Below, one piece after another: positions 17,117 to 24,561 of a stretch of 64,000 bases of DNA. This stretch comes from Ancrocorticia populi (GTDB lineage: Bacteria; Actinomycetota; Actinomycetes; Actinomycetales; Actinomycetaceae). Where the stretch lies: the NCBI RefSeq assembly GCF_003123745.1, contig NZ_QETB01000004.1, positions 62,001-126,000 on the forward strand. The letters are read 5' to 3'. The position numbers and the translations under genes were made by a program. The notes under the pieces were generated by a model. That model saw only the letters and a list, made by a program, of their open reading frames with translations. It searched no databases and was not told the DNA's origin. Each line of letters starts with the position of its first letter. The stretch's first letter is position 1.

Positions 17117-18493
17117 ATGGCAAAAGCACCGGCAATTACCTACTCATGCACCGAATGCGGATGGACTACCCACAAGTGGGTTGGACGCTGCGCCCAGTGC
17201 GGAGAGTGGGGATCGATCGAGGAAGAGAGCGCTCAGCGCGCCCCACAGGCGCTAGCTCCGTCCAGCCCAGCCGAACCGATCACGCAGGTTTCCGCTGAGG
17301 CATCTGTCAAACAGGCCACAGGCGTTTCGGAGCTGGACCGCGTGCTGGGTGGCGGGCTGGTTCCCGGCGCCGTCATCCTGATGGCCGGGGAGCCGGGAGT
17401 GGGAAAATCTACGCTACTGCTGGATGTTGCAGCGCGGGCGGCAGAGCAAGCGGCGAAGGATGGGAAGGCTCCCGTCCTTTACATCACCGGGGAGGAATCC
17501 GCCTCGCAAGTTAGGCTGCGCGCAGAGCGCATTGGTGCCATGAATCAGCACTTGCTCCTTGCCGCTGAATCGGACGTTTCGCGCATCATCGGGCACGTGA
17601 AGAGTTCTAAGCCTTCCCTGTTGGTAATCGATTCCGTTCAGACGGTGGCCGATTCCAACGTGGATGGGGCGGCGGGCGGTGTCGCTCAGGTAAGAGCGGT
17701 CTCAGCGGCGTTCGTGGCACTGGCCAAGGAAAACTCCTTACCCATCCTGCTGGTTGGGCACGTGACGAAGGATGGGTCTATTGCCGGGCCGCGCGTACTG
17801 GAACACGTAGTAGATGTTGTCTGCCAATTTGAGGGAGATCGCCATTCGCCACTACGCATGGTTCGCGCCGTGAAAAATCGTTATGGACCAACCGATGAGG
17901 TGGGATGCTTCGAGCTCACCGAAGACGGGATCTTCGGGCTATCCGATCCGTCCGGGCTCTTCCTCTCCGCCCGAAATCGCACTGTTCCGGGGACTTGCGC
18001 CACCATGACGCTGGAGGGTAGGCGGCCCATGCCCGTGGAGGTTCAGGGGCTCGTGGTTCCCGCAGCCGGACCGCCGCGGCGCACCACGAGCGGGGTGGAT
18101 TCCCCACGAGTTGCCATGATGGTGGCCGTGCTTCAGTCCCGCCTTGGATTCGAGCTGGATAGGCGCGATATTTTCGCCTCAACGGTTGGCGGAGCCAAAG
18201 CGAGCGAGCCCGCCGCAGATGCGGCCATCGCCTTGGCTCTTGCCTCTGCCTATCTGGATCTGCCACTTGCTCCAGGCGTCATTGCGATCGGCGAGGTTTC
18301 ACTGACCGGAGAGCTCCGGCCGGTTTCCGGGCTTTCACACCGCCTCTCCGAGGCCGCACGGCTGGGCTTTACCGTGGCGTTGATTCCACCCGAGAGCGGC
18401 GGAGGCGGGCCCAAGCTTCCCGGTGGGATTCAGGCGCGCCCGTGCTCGGACATAGTGGACGCAATGCGGTCAGTCTTGCCACTTGACGGCTAG
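17117..18493 (+). CDS. radA: DNA repair protein RadA (Sms)
   Basis: A 458-residue protein with the complete RadA architecture: a C4 zinc finger (CTECGWTTHKWVGRCAQCGEW), a RecA-like ATPase with Walker A GEPGVGKST and Walker B SLLVIDSVQ, the RadA-specific KNRYG motif, and a C-terminal Lon-like domain (about 290-458, including GGAKASEPAADAAIALAL). RadA is a hexameric branch-migration helicase acting in homologous recombination and processing of stalled forks. The gene is divergent from kup, with a 114-bp gap. No deviations from the family are visible. Confidence 0.97.
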   Translation: MAKAPAITYSCTECGWTTHKWVGRCAQCGEWGSIEEESAQRAPQALAPSSPAEPITQVSAEASVKQATGVSELDRVLGGGLVPGAVILMAGEPGVGKSTLLLDVAARAAEQAAKDGKAPVLYITGEESASQVRLRAERIGAMNQHLLLAAESDVSRIIGHVKSSKPSLLVIDSVQTVADSNVDGAAGGVAQVRAVSAAFVALAKENSLPILLVGHVTKDGSIAGPRVLEHVVDVVCQFEGDRHSPLRMVRAVKNRYGPTDEVGCFELTEDGIFGLSDPSGLFLSARNRTVPGTCATMTLEGRRPMPVEVQGLVVPAAGPPRRTTSGVDSPRVAMMVAVLQSRLGFELDRRDIFASTVGGAKASEPAADAAIALALASAYLDLPLAPGVIAIGEVSLTGELRPVSGLSHRLSEAARLGFTVALIPPESGGGGPKLPGGIQARPCSDIVDAMRSVLPLDG

Positions 18494-18544
18494 GTTCCAC
18501 GGAGGAGGCCGGGGCTGCAGCCAGCATACTCAGCTCGCGGCGCT

Positions 18545-19408
18545 CTATCTGCGGCCGATCAGAGGTACGGGTGGCATGGAGAGCAACGATGCACGGGCAA
18601 GCCAGACAGCTTGCGGAGCTATCCGAGCAGCAATCCAGAAGGGTTGTTCCCGCGGCCCAGCCGACCGCAAGATTTCGGCCTGCCAGATGTCCATATTCCA
18701 CAAATGGTACGGATCCACATCTTGATCGCCGATCCGCCATCCGGATAGCGTCATTGCTCGCGCTGCCCCGCTCAGATCAAGCTCGCCATGGGCCGTGGCG
18801 GCTGTAAGCAACACAAGCAGAGTTCCTTCTGCCACGAAGTCTCGGGATCGGGGCTCGACGGGCTTGGGGGGCATCCGGGTAACTAGGTGATTCCACAGGA
18901 ACCCGGGGTTGCTCAGTACCGATTTCCCAGCATTCGTGAGTACCAGCGTTCCCTTGGTTTTCCGCAATAGACCAGCCTTTTGCAGAGCCGTGCGAAGCCC
19001 GAAAACGTCGCGCATTTTGGATTCACCGCCGGTAGATCGTTCGAAGCTCTCAAGGCCCAGCACATCCGCCACTCTGTCAGCAATGGCGGGTGGCAAATAT
19101 CCGGCCGCCGTCAACTTTGTGCCCTCGCTCGCGGCGCTGAGCAGCTCAAAGATTGGGTGAAAGCTCTGCCATGTGGTGGCATCGTCCGTTTCCACCATGG
19201 CCGATGCCCCAGCGATTGGCTCTACATTGGCCGGTTCCGGATCATCGAGAAGGCTTCTCAGGCGCGCGACGATATCACCACATGCAATCGCGCGCGCATC
19301 AGATTCAAACGGGGTATCTAATGCATCAATCAACTGACGGAACTGAGGGAAGCGACCCATGATTTCTTGGACGGCTTCTTGCTCCTCGGTTAGAAGATGA
19401 GCGGGCAC
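18545..19408 (-). CDS. C-terminal half of a PRiA4_ORF3-family protein, separated by an in-frame TAG
   Basis: A 287-residue, Ala/Leu-rich, probably helical protein without a motif I recognise. It is in the same reading frame as the PRiA4_ORF3 domain protein upstream (19436-20023). Reading through the TAG at 19436-19438 gives ...DADI(stop)NWLGTPEGF and then this protein, with no other interruption. Long PRiA4_ORF3 proteins have such a C-terminal extension, so I infer that one gene has been split by a single base change. It could still be translated from GTG 19408, since AGAGGG lies 4 nt upstream. The alternatives are a pseudogene, stop readthrough or two coupled genes. Confidence 0.65.
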   Translation of the reverse strand: MPAHLLTEEQEAVQEIMGRFPQFRQLIDALDTPFESDARAIACGDIVARLRSLLDDPEPANVEPIAGASAMVETDDATTWQSFHPIFELLSAASEGTKLTAAGYLPPAIADRVADVLGLESFERSTGGESKMRDVFGLRTALQKAGLLRKTKGTLVLTNAGKSVLSNPGFLWNHLVTRMPPKPVEPRSRDFVAEGTLLVLLTAATAHGELDLSGAARAMTLSGWRIGDQDVDPYHLWNMDIWQAEILRSAGPREQPFWIAARIAPQAVWLARASLLSMPPVPLIGRR

Positions 19409-19435
19409 AAATCCCTCTGGTGTGCCTAACCAATT

Positions 19436-20023
19436 CTAGATGTCAGCATCGGTGGCAGATACGTCGAAAAATGCAGGGTCGTCCAATACCTCAGCGAGTT
19501 CCTCCGCCTCCCTCAGCGAGCCACAATCCTCAGGTGGAGCGGCACGCCGGCCATCGATACACCGTGCGGTGGGATCACCTGGGCTTGCCTCCCGCACCTT
19601 CTCCAGCCTGATCCGCAAGCGCCAGTTATCGCCGTAATCGTATACGTATGCAAGTAGATCCCTTGGCTCCTGTAGCGTTTCGTCAAGCCTCACCTGCCTC
19701 ACAGACAGACCTTCTTCAGGGTCTTCTTCTGCGTCGTAATCGCAAAGGAACAACTCACTGCGATAATCGAACGGCTCCCCAAGCGCGAACTGATAAAGGT
19801 GATAATCAAACCAATCGAAAGCGGCTTGGATAATGATGTGCAGAGTCTGCAACGAGACGTCCGAGCGTACCTCGATTCGTCTCCAGATCGGTGGCTTGGC
19901 ATTTAGAAGGTCGATTCGCAACGTGTAGATACACGGCTCCGGCAATGGTTTCCGGCGTAGTTTTGGGCGTGGGGTTCTGGGGGTTTCGAAAAAATCTCTC
20001 CATGAGTTCCCGCTCATGGGCAA
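19436..20023 (-). CDS. PRiA4_ORF3-domain protein (N-terminal part)
   Basis: A 195-residue protein. Residues about 28-170 fit the plasmid pRiA4b ORF-3 domain: YTLRIDLLNAKPPIWRRIEV, LHIIIQAAFDWFDYHLYQF and LAYVYDYGDNWRLRIRLEKV contain the conserved PPIWRR, the DxHLYxF-like and the YDYGDxW motifs. The biochemical role of the family is unknown. The first 25 residues are Arg/Pro-rich. The stop is TAG, after which the frame continues open into the next gene for 287 more residues, so the protein appears truncated. It is transcribed from near the low-complexity membrane protein gene at 20075-21391. Confidence 0.8.
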   Translation of the reverse strand: MPMSGNSWRDFFETPRTPRPKLRRKPLPEPCIYTLRIDLLNAKPPIWRRIEVRSDVSLQTLHIIIQAAFDWFDYHLYQFALGEPFDYRSELFLCDYDAEEDPEEGLSVRQVRLDETLQEPRDLLAYVYDYGDNWRLRIRLEKVREASPGDPTARCIDGRRAAPPEDCGSLREAEELAEVLDDPAFFDVSATDADI

Positions 20024-20074
20024 ATCGTACCAAGCGAGACTCGGGCCACACTACGTTTCACTGGAAAGGCACAT

Positions 20075-21391
20075 CTACTCCAGAGTGAAAACCGCAGTCT
20101 CCTCATCGGCGGCTTGATCCGAGAAGGTCAGAGTTGCCTTGTAGGTTCCGGCCTGTGCCAAGTCCCCGGTGCCGCAGCCACGCCCTCCCCGCCAAGACAG
20201 CGTAAAGGATGTCTCCATATCGCGGTCGAGGAGGAGCTGCTTATTCTGGTCACCCATCTCGCAGGTTTGGCTGGAGACGATCTCATCGTCGCCCGAGGTG
20301 ACGATGACGTTCACGTTATCCCAGCCCACATCCACATAGCAGGGCTTGGCGTCGGACGTGTTGTGGAGGTTGACTTTCAGCGGGATTTCACTGCCCACGG
20401 AACTGGATGACGGGATCTCAAGCTCAGCATCGAGAGAACTTTGCTCGCACGCCACCGGTGCCCATTTCTCCACTGGGTCCTCTTGAACCGGGGCACCGGA
20501 AGATGCGCGCCCGTTCAGTAGATAGAGGGCGGCAGCAGCCAAGAGGATAATGCCCGCGATCATGGCGATGAAGATGATGATCCGGCGCCGCCGTGCAGCC
20601 TTCTGCTGCTCGACGATCCTAGCCTTCTTGGCCGCACGTGCCCGCGCTGCCTTGTCTCTTGGCGGGTGGCCCGCCTGATCCGAGCGCTTCGGCCTCGGCC
20701 GCTGTGGCTGGCCTTTCCTTAGCTCGGCCTGTCTCCGTTGATCTTGCCTCGGTTGTCCTTGACGTGGCTGACCCTGTCTAGGTTTGCCCTTCTGCGCGCG
20801 TTCACCACGGCGTACCTGCTGCGGATCCTCGCTGCTCCGCCCCGTCCGCCCCGTCGCATTTTGTTTGCGCCGGGCTTGCTGCGCCCGTACCCGTTCGTCT
20901 CTGGTAGCTGCTTCGCTCCCGCGCAGCTTCTTGGGGCGCGCGTGATTGGATCGCTCCTGTTGCGGGCGCGCCGCCTGACCAGCCCGGGCTTGCTTCGGGC
21001 GGCCCTGCTGTCCGCTAGGGCGGCGGCCATCAGCCTCTGCCCGCCTGCCTTCCTCGGGGCGCGGCCTATGGGACTGCTGCCGACCGGAGGTATGCTGCCT
21101 GCGCGCACTGCCCTGTTCAGATGGGCGCACCTTCCGCCCTCGCTCCTGACCACCGGAACGCGGCCTTCGTCCACCGTCCTGCTCGCTGGGGCGCGGCTTA
21201 CGGGTTCGCTCCTGATCGGCCGGCGGAGGCTTACGCACAGCCTCGGAACCGGAGGATTCACCGCGGCTAGCACCCATGTCTGTGGGGCCAGGAAGCCCCG
21301 GCCAGCGCGTGTTCTTCTTGCGACGCTTCTTTTGAGGGCGCGATTCACCCCGACCATTGGTGTTGGCGGGCTCATCGCGATCAGACTTCAC
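20075..21391 (-). CDS. Low-complexity basic protein with one membrane anchor and an extracellular domain
   Basis: A 438-residue protein from GTG 21391 (upstream frame is open but overlaps the divergent mutY gene). Residues 1 to about 270 are extremely rich in Arg, Gln, Pro, Gly, Glu and Lys, with repeats such as KPRQGQPRQGQPRQ and SEQDGGRRPR. Next come a basic cluster (KARIVEQQKAARRRRI), one membrane segment (IIIFIAMIAGIILLAAAALYLL) and a roughly 130-residue extracellular domain with four Cys that looks beta-rich (DUF4232-like or cadherin-like not assigned). Topology should be N-in, C-out. The function is unknown. The disordered basic region could bind nucleic acid or an acidic partner, and similar low-complexity proteins are common in actinobacteria. 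Confidence 0.6.
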   Translation of the reverse strand: MKSDRDEPANTNGRGESRPQKKRRKKNTRWPGLPGPTDMGASRGESSGSEAVRKPPPADQERTRKPRPSEQDGGRRPRSGGQERGRKVRPSEQGSARRQHTSGRQQSHRPRPEEGRRAEADGRRPSGQQGRPKQARAGQAARPQQERSNHARPKKLRGSEAATRDERVRAQQARRKQNATGRTGRSSEDPQQVRRGERAQKGKPRQGQPRQGQPRQDQRRQAELRKGQPQRPRPKRSDQAGHPPRDKAARARAAKKARIVEQQKAARRRRIIIFIAMIAGIILLAAAALYLLNGRASSGAPVQEDPVEKWAPVACEQSSLDAELEIPSSSSVGSEIPLKVNLHNTSDAKPCYVDVGWDNVNVIVTSGDDEIVSSQTCEMGDQNKQLLLDRDMETSFTLSWRGGRGCGTGDLAQAGTYKATLTFSDQAADEETAVFTLE

Positions 21392-21461
21392 GCATCCCAC
21401 GGTACCGCAAAACCCAATCGCCCAATTCGCGGACTCGCTTGGGTTGGGGCACACTGAGACG

Positions 21462-22325
21462 GTGTTCTTCACACTGATCGAATGGTTTGCACGCCATGGC
21501 CGTCCGCTACCCTGGCGGGAACCGGGATGCTGCCCGTGGGCCATCCTTGTATGCGAGGTGATGAGCCAGCAGACCCCAGTATCTCGAGTGCTTCCACGGT
21601 GGAATATGTGGATGGAGCGCTGGCCCGAGCCCTCCGATCTGGCCGCGGCCGCACCGGCTGAAGTCTTGGTTGCGTGGGATAAGCTCGGCTATCCGCGCCG
21701 TGCGCTGCGCCTGCGCGAATGCGCGGTGGTAGTAACTGAACAATATGGTGGAGTCCTTCCCCGCCAACGCGAGGACCTGTTGGCCCTTCCCGGCATCGGC
21801 CCCTACACCGCAGACGCAATCATCGCCTTCGCCTACCGCGAGCGCTCCACTGTTCTGGACACAAACATCCGGCGCGTCTTGTGCCGGATCAACGGAACGG
21901 CCCTGCCTCCTGCCACCCTGCGAAAGGAGGAGATCGCGCGGGCCGAGGCGCTGGTTCCACAGGACGGTGAAGAAGCCGCTCAGTGGAACGCCGCCCTCAT
22001 GGAACTTGGCGCACTCGTGTGTACCTCTCGCAATCCCGCGTGTTCGCAATGCCCGTTGGTGGCCCAATGCCAGTGGTTGGCGGCAGGACAACCGATGAAC
22101 GCCGCACCCCGCAAGCCGCAGGGGTTCACGGGCACGCACCGCGAAGCACGTGGCAAAATCATGGCAGTTCTGCGTTCGGCTCACTCCCCGATCTCTCGCG
22201 CAGATCTGCTGAAGAAGTCGGGCCTCACCGAATCACGGTTCGGCGAGGCTCTCGATTCTCTCCTTTCCGATGGCTTGGCCGCCCGCGATTCGGCAGGTAC
22301 TTACCAACTACCCGCCGCCCAGTAG
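21462..22325 (+). CDS. mutY: A/G-specific adenine DNA glycosylase (MutY-like)
   Basis: A 287-residue base-excision glycosylase. The helix-hairpin-helix reads LALPGIGPYTADAI, followed by VLDTNIRRVLCR, which contains the catalytic Asp of the GPD region. The iron-sulfur ligands CTSRNPACSQCPLVAQC follow the C-x6-C-x2-C-x5-C pattern. Actinobacterial MutY proteins are short and may lack the NUDIX-like C-terminal domain; here the C-terminus instead looks like a small winged-helix segment (MAVLRSAHSPISRADLLKKS). The start is GTG 21462 (VFFTLIEWFARHGR), which aligns with the family N-terminus; the frame is open further upstream. It removes adenine opposite 8-oxoguanine. Confidence 0.9.
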   Translation: MFFTLIEWFARHGRPLPWREPGCCPWAILVCEVMSQQTPVSRVLPRWNMWMERWPEPSDLAAAAPAEVLVAWDKLGYPRRALRLRECAVVVTEQYGGVLPRQREDLLALPGIGPYTADAIIAFAYRERSTVLDTNIRRVLCRINGTALPPATLRKEEIARAEALVPQDGEEAAQWNAALMELGALVCTSRNPACSQCPLVAQCQWLAAGQPMNAAPRKPQGFTGTHREARGKIMAVLRSAHSPISRADLLKKSGLTESRFGEALDSLLSDGLAARDSAGTYQLPAAQ

Positions 22326-22369
22326 CGGACTTGTCCGCACACCAAGAGATTTGATGCAAGATTTGGGAA

Positions 22370-22435
22370 CGACGACGGAGCCCCGCCTCCGCACAAACCT
22401 CCCGGAGTGGGTACGTACGGGAGGCTCCGTCGTCG
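22370..22435. terminator. Double inverted repeat downstream of mutY
   Basis: CGACGACGGAGCC (22370-22382) and GGCTCCGTCGTCG (22423-22435) pair perfectly over 13 bp and enclose a second hairpin, CCTCCCG/CGGGAGG (22398-22404 with 22418-22424). The outer arm contains the recurring ACGACGACG string. There is no U-run on either strand, but position favours an mRNA 3' end. Apart from this structure, the 22326-22546 spacer shows nothing recognisable. Confidence 0.55.
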
Positions 22436-22546
22436 GAAAAAACTCTCTCGGGAGTTGCCGCAAACCGGAGTGGAAGAAAAAGAGCCGCGAGAAATACGCG
22501 CTCCAGACGCCCCCAACATTGGCCAAGCCCTTTGTAGGATGTATCT

Positions 22547-22957
22547 ATGGAACCTCACCTCCGCGTCCAACGGCTCGCCCAATCCGCCATCATCCTTGCG
22601 CTTGGTGCGGTTGTGATGGGCGCGGTCGGGATTCTCACGAGCTGGTTCGGGGACGCAGCCAGCTCCCACGTAGCTCTGATCCTCGTAATCCCGGGCGGTG
22701 TTATGGTGCTCGTTGCCGCCTATATGTTGTGGCTCGCGCTGCGGACGGAGCCGGACAACTGGCGCGGCGCCTACAAGCGATCGGTTATTGGTCTCGAGAC
22801 GGGCGCGCTCATTGGTTTCTTTGCCACGATTATTACGGCCGTCATGGTTCGGTCGGACGTGCCAACGCCGCAGGTTTTACTTATCGCACTTGTGGGAATC
22901 CAAGGGCCGTTTGCAATGTTTCTGCTCACGCGCCAGATGTCCCGTGCACTACGTTAG
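22547..22957 (+). CDS. Small membrane protein, four predicted TM segments
   Basis: A 136-residue protein that I do not recognise. It has four hydrophobic stretches, around residues 12-35 (AIILALGAVVMGAVGIL), 44-64 (VALILVIPGGVMVLVAAYML), 86-108 and 115-133. Its C-terminus is basic (RQMSRALR). The ATG at 22547 is the first plausible start. Its last four bases overlap the end of the convergent acetyltransferase gene (TTAG at 22954-22957 serves both stops). No partner or motif suggests a function. Confidence 0.7.
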   Translation: MEPHLRVQRLAQSAIILALGAVVMGAVGILTSWFGDAASSHVALILVIPGGVMVLVAAYMLWLALRTEPDNWRGAYKRSVIGLETGALIGFFATIITAVMVRSDVPTPQVLLIALVGIQGPFAMFLLTRQMSRALR

Positions 22958-23454
22958 TCCAGCTCTTTGAGCATTCGCGTGTTTCCCAGAGTGTTGGGTT
23001 TCATGCGGGCGAGGTCCAGAAATTCGGCTACGCCGTCATCGTGCGAAGCAAGCATGTGCTCGTAAACGTCAATTCCCACCGGGGTCCCGTCAATCGGGGC
23101 GAAACCGTGACTGGCGAAAAAATCCACCTCGAAGGTCAGGCAGAAAAGGCGCTGGAGTTCCAACTCGCGCGCCCGCTCCTCTAGCCGGGTCACCAGAAGG
23201 TGCCCAACCCCGGTGCCGAGCGCCTCGGGGGCCACGGCGAGCGTGCGGATTTCGGCGATATCGTCCCACAAGACGTGAAGTGCTCCGCAACCAACGATGT
23301 AATCGCCCCGATAAGCAACGAAAAACTCTTGAATATCCTCGAAGTAGTTGATGAGCTGCTTGCGGACCAGAATTCCCCCGCGTGCATACGGTGAAATCAG
23401 AGCGGCAATGGCACGGGCATCGTGTGGTTTAGCAGGGCGGAGCTGGACGGTCAC
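22954..23454 (-). CDS. GNAT amino-acid N-acetyltransferase (ArgA-like)
   Basis: A 166-residue single-domain GNAT enzyme. Conserved features are the N-terminal RPAKPHDARAI, then GGILVRKQLINYFEDIQEFFV and GCGALHVLWDDIAEIRTLAV, and the acetyl-CoA loop ALGTGVGHLLVTRL. These resemble the mycobacterial type N-acetylglutamate synthase, which lacks the kinase-like domain. It could make N-acetylglutamate for arginine synthesis, although the substrate is inferred. GTG 23454 overlaps the stop of the SorC gene upstream (GTGA), indicating translational coupling with that regulator. Start codons further upstream would run into the SorC gene. Confidence 0.82.
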   Translation of the reverse strand: MTVQLRPAKPHDARAIAALISPYARGGILVRKQLINYFEDIQEFFVAYRGDYIVGCGALHVLWDDIAEIRTLAVAPEALGTGVGHLLVTRLEERARELELQRLFCLTFEVDFFASHGFAPIDGTPVGIDVYEHMLASHDDGVAEFLDLARMKPNTLGNTRMLKELD

Positions 23455-24455
23455 AGGCCCATTCCAGCACCTTGCGGTCCTGGACGCCACGGATGTTCAC
23501 TTTCTTCGAGTACCCGGGCGGCGCACTCGTCGTCCACCACCAAGTCGGTCACTGCCCCCGAGCGAAGCACCCCGATCAGAGCTGTGGCCTTCGCGGGACC
23601 GGCAACCACGCACAGGCGCCGTGGGATCTTCTTGAGTTCGGCGGGCGTGGGCCCGGATGCTCTCGAGTTGATCTCCAGATCGGCATAACTGCCGTCCGCG
23701 CGAACGAACACGGTGCAAACGTCCCCCACCACGCCGTCGTTACGCAAGGAGGCCACGTCATTGTTGGACAGGTAGCCGGCCGTGTACACGTGTGAGGCCA
23801 CCGGAGCGCTGAAGGCGCCTACGCCAAACACCGCAAGATCCGCATTTCGGCCAATCTCCCTAACTGCGGAGATGGAACGCTCCCGCCACAGTGCGGCCCG
23901 CGTGGTGGCGTAATCGAAAAAGGCCGGCACTGGGAAAGAAGCCACCTTCGCGCCATAGGCACGGCTGAACTGACCCATCAGCTCGCCAACGAACGGGATG
24001 CCGGTGGTGCCGGGATTCGCGGCGCCGTTGAGCTGGACCACGGTGGCGCGCTCCAGCGGCTTGGGGACCAGGCGCTCGGCCACTGCCGACAGGGTGGTAC
24101 CCCACGCGACACCGATCGTTGCCCCGTCATCCACGATGTCCGAAACCATCGCTCCGGCCATTGCCGCCACGCGCTCGAGCCGGCGCATCTCGCTGGTTGG
24201 CTGGCTCACGGGAACGATCGTGACCGACACGCCGTAGAGCTGACTCAATCGTGAGGCCGTAGTGGCGGCCGGCTCCTGGGGGGCGTGCAGAGTGATGCGA
24301 ACCAGCCCCTCATCCCTAGCGGAGGCCACAAGCCGCGACACTGTTGAGCGCGACAACCCCATCTTTTTCGCAATGGATTCCATGGTTTGCTGCTCCATGT
24401 AATACAACAGAGCAGCTTCGTATGCCAAACGCCTGCGTTCCAAACTATCTACCAC
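23451..24455 (-). CDS. SorC-family sugar-phosphate-sensing transcriptional regulator
   Basis: A 334-residue regulator: an N-terminal HTH (MESIAKKMGLSRSTVSRLVASA, residues about 24-45) followed by the SorC/CggR effector domain (residues 60-330) with IGVAWGTTLSAVAERL and the VCTVFVRADGS and RLCVVAGPAKATALIGVLRSG blocks. These bind phosphorylated sugars. It is divergent from glpA with about 106 bp between, so it most likely controls the glpABC operon with glycerol-3-phosphate or a related compound as ligand. The 3' end overlaps the acetyltransferase gene. Confidence 0.88.
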   Translation of the reverse strand: MVDSLERRRLAYEAALLYYMEQQTMESIAKKMGLSRSTVSRLVASARDEGLVRITLHAPQEPAATTASRLSQLYGVSVTIVPVSQPTSEMRRLERVAAMAGAMVSDIVDDGATIGVAWGTTLSAVAERLVPKPLERATVVQLNGAANPGTTGIPFVGELMGQFSRAYGAKVASFPVPAFFDYATTRAALWRERSISAVREIGRNADLAVFGVGAFSAPVASHVYTAGYLSNNDVASLRNDGVVGDVCTVFVRADGSYADLEINSRASGPTPAELKKIPRRLCVVAGPAKATALIGVLRSGAVTDLVVDDECAARVLEESEHPWRPGPQGAGMGL

Positions 24456-24476
24456 ACCACCATTGTGCCCGATGTC

Positions 24477-24513
24477 TGCACAATCTCCCAGTGCCTATTT
24501 GCACGAATGCACA
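24477..24513. promoter_or_regulatory. Cluster of TGCAC boxes between the SorC regulator and glpA
   Basis: Three copies of TGCAC(A/G) lie at 24477, 24500 and 24508; the last two form an almost direct pair. They fall in the divergent promoter region and are candidate operators for the SorC-family regulator. This is inference only. Confidence 0.35.
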
Positions 24514-24561
24514 TCAGCCATTTGGTATTCGAGACCAAGAACACATCGGTAGAGTAGAACT

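Noticed and set aside
20738-21457. A 239-codon plus-strand frame opposite the low-complexity protein
   Set aside because: It is probably an artefact of the repetitive, GC-rich composition; the minus frame has a TM segment and a folded external domain.
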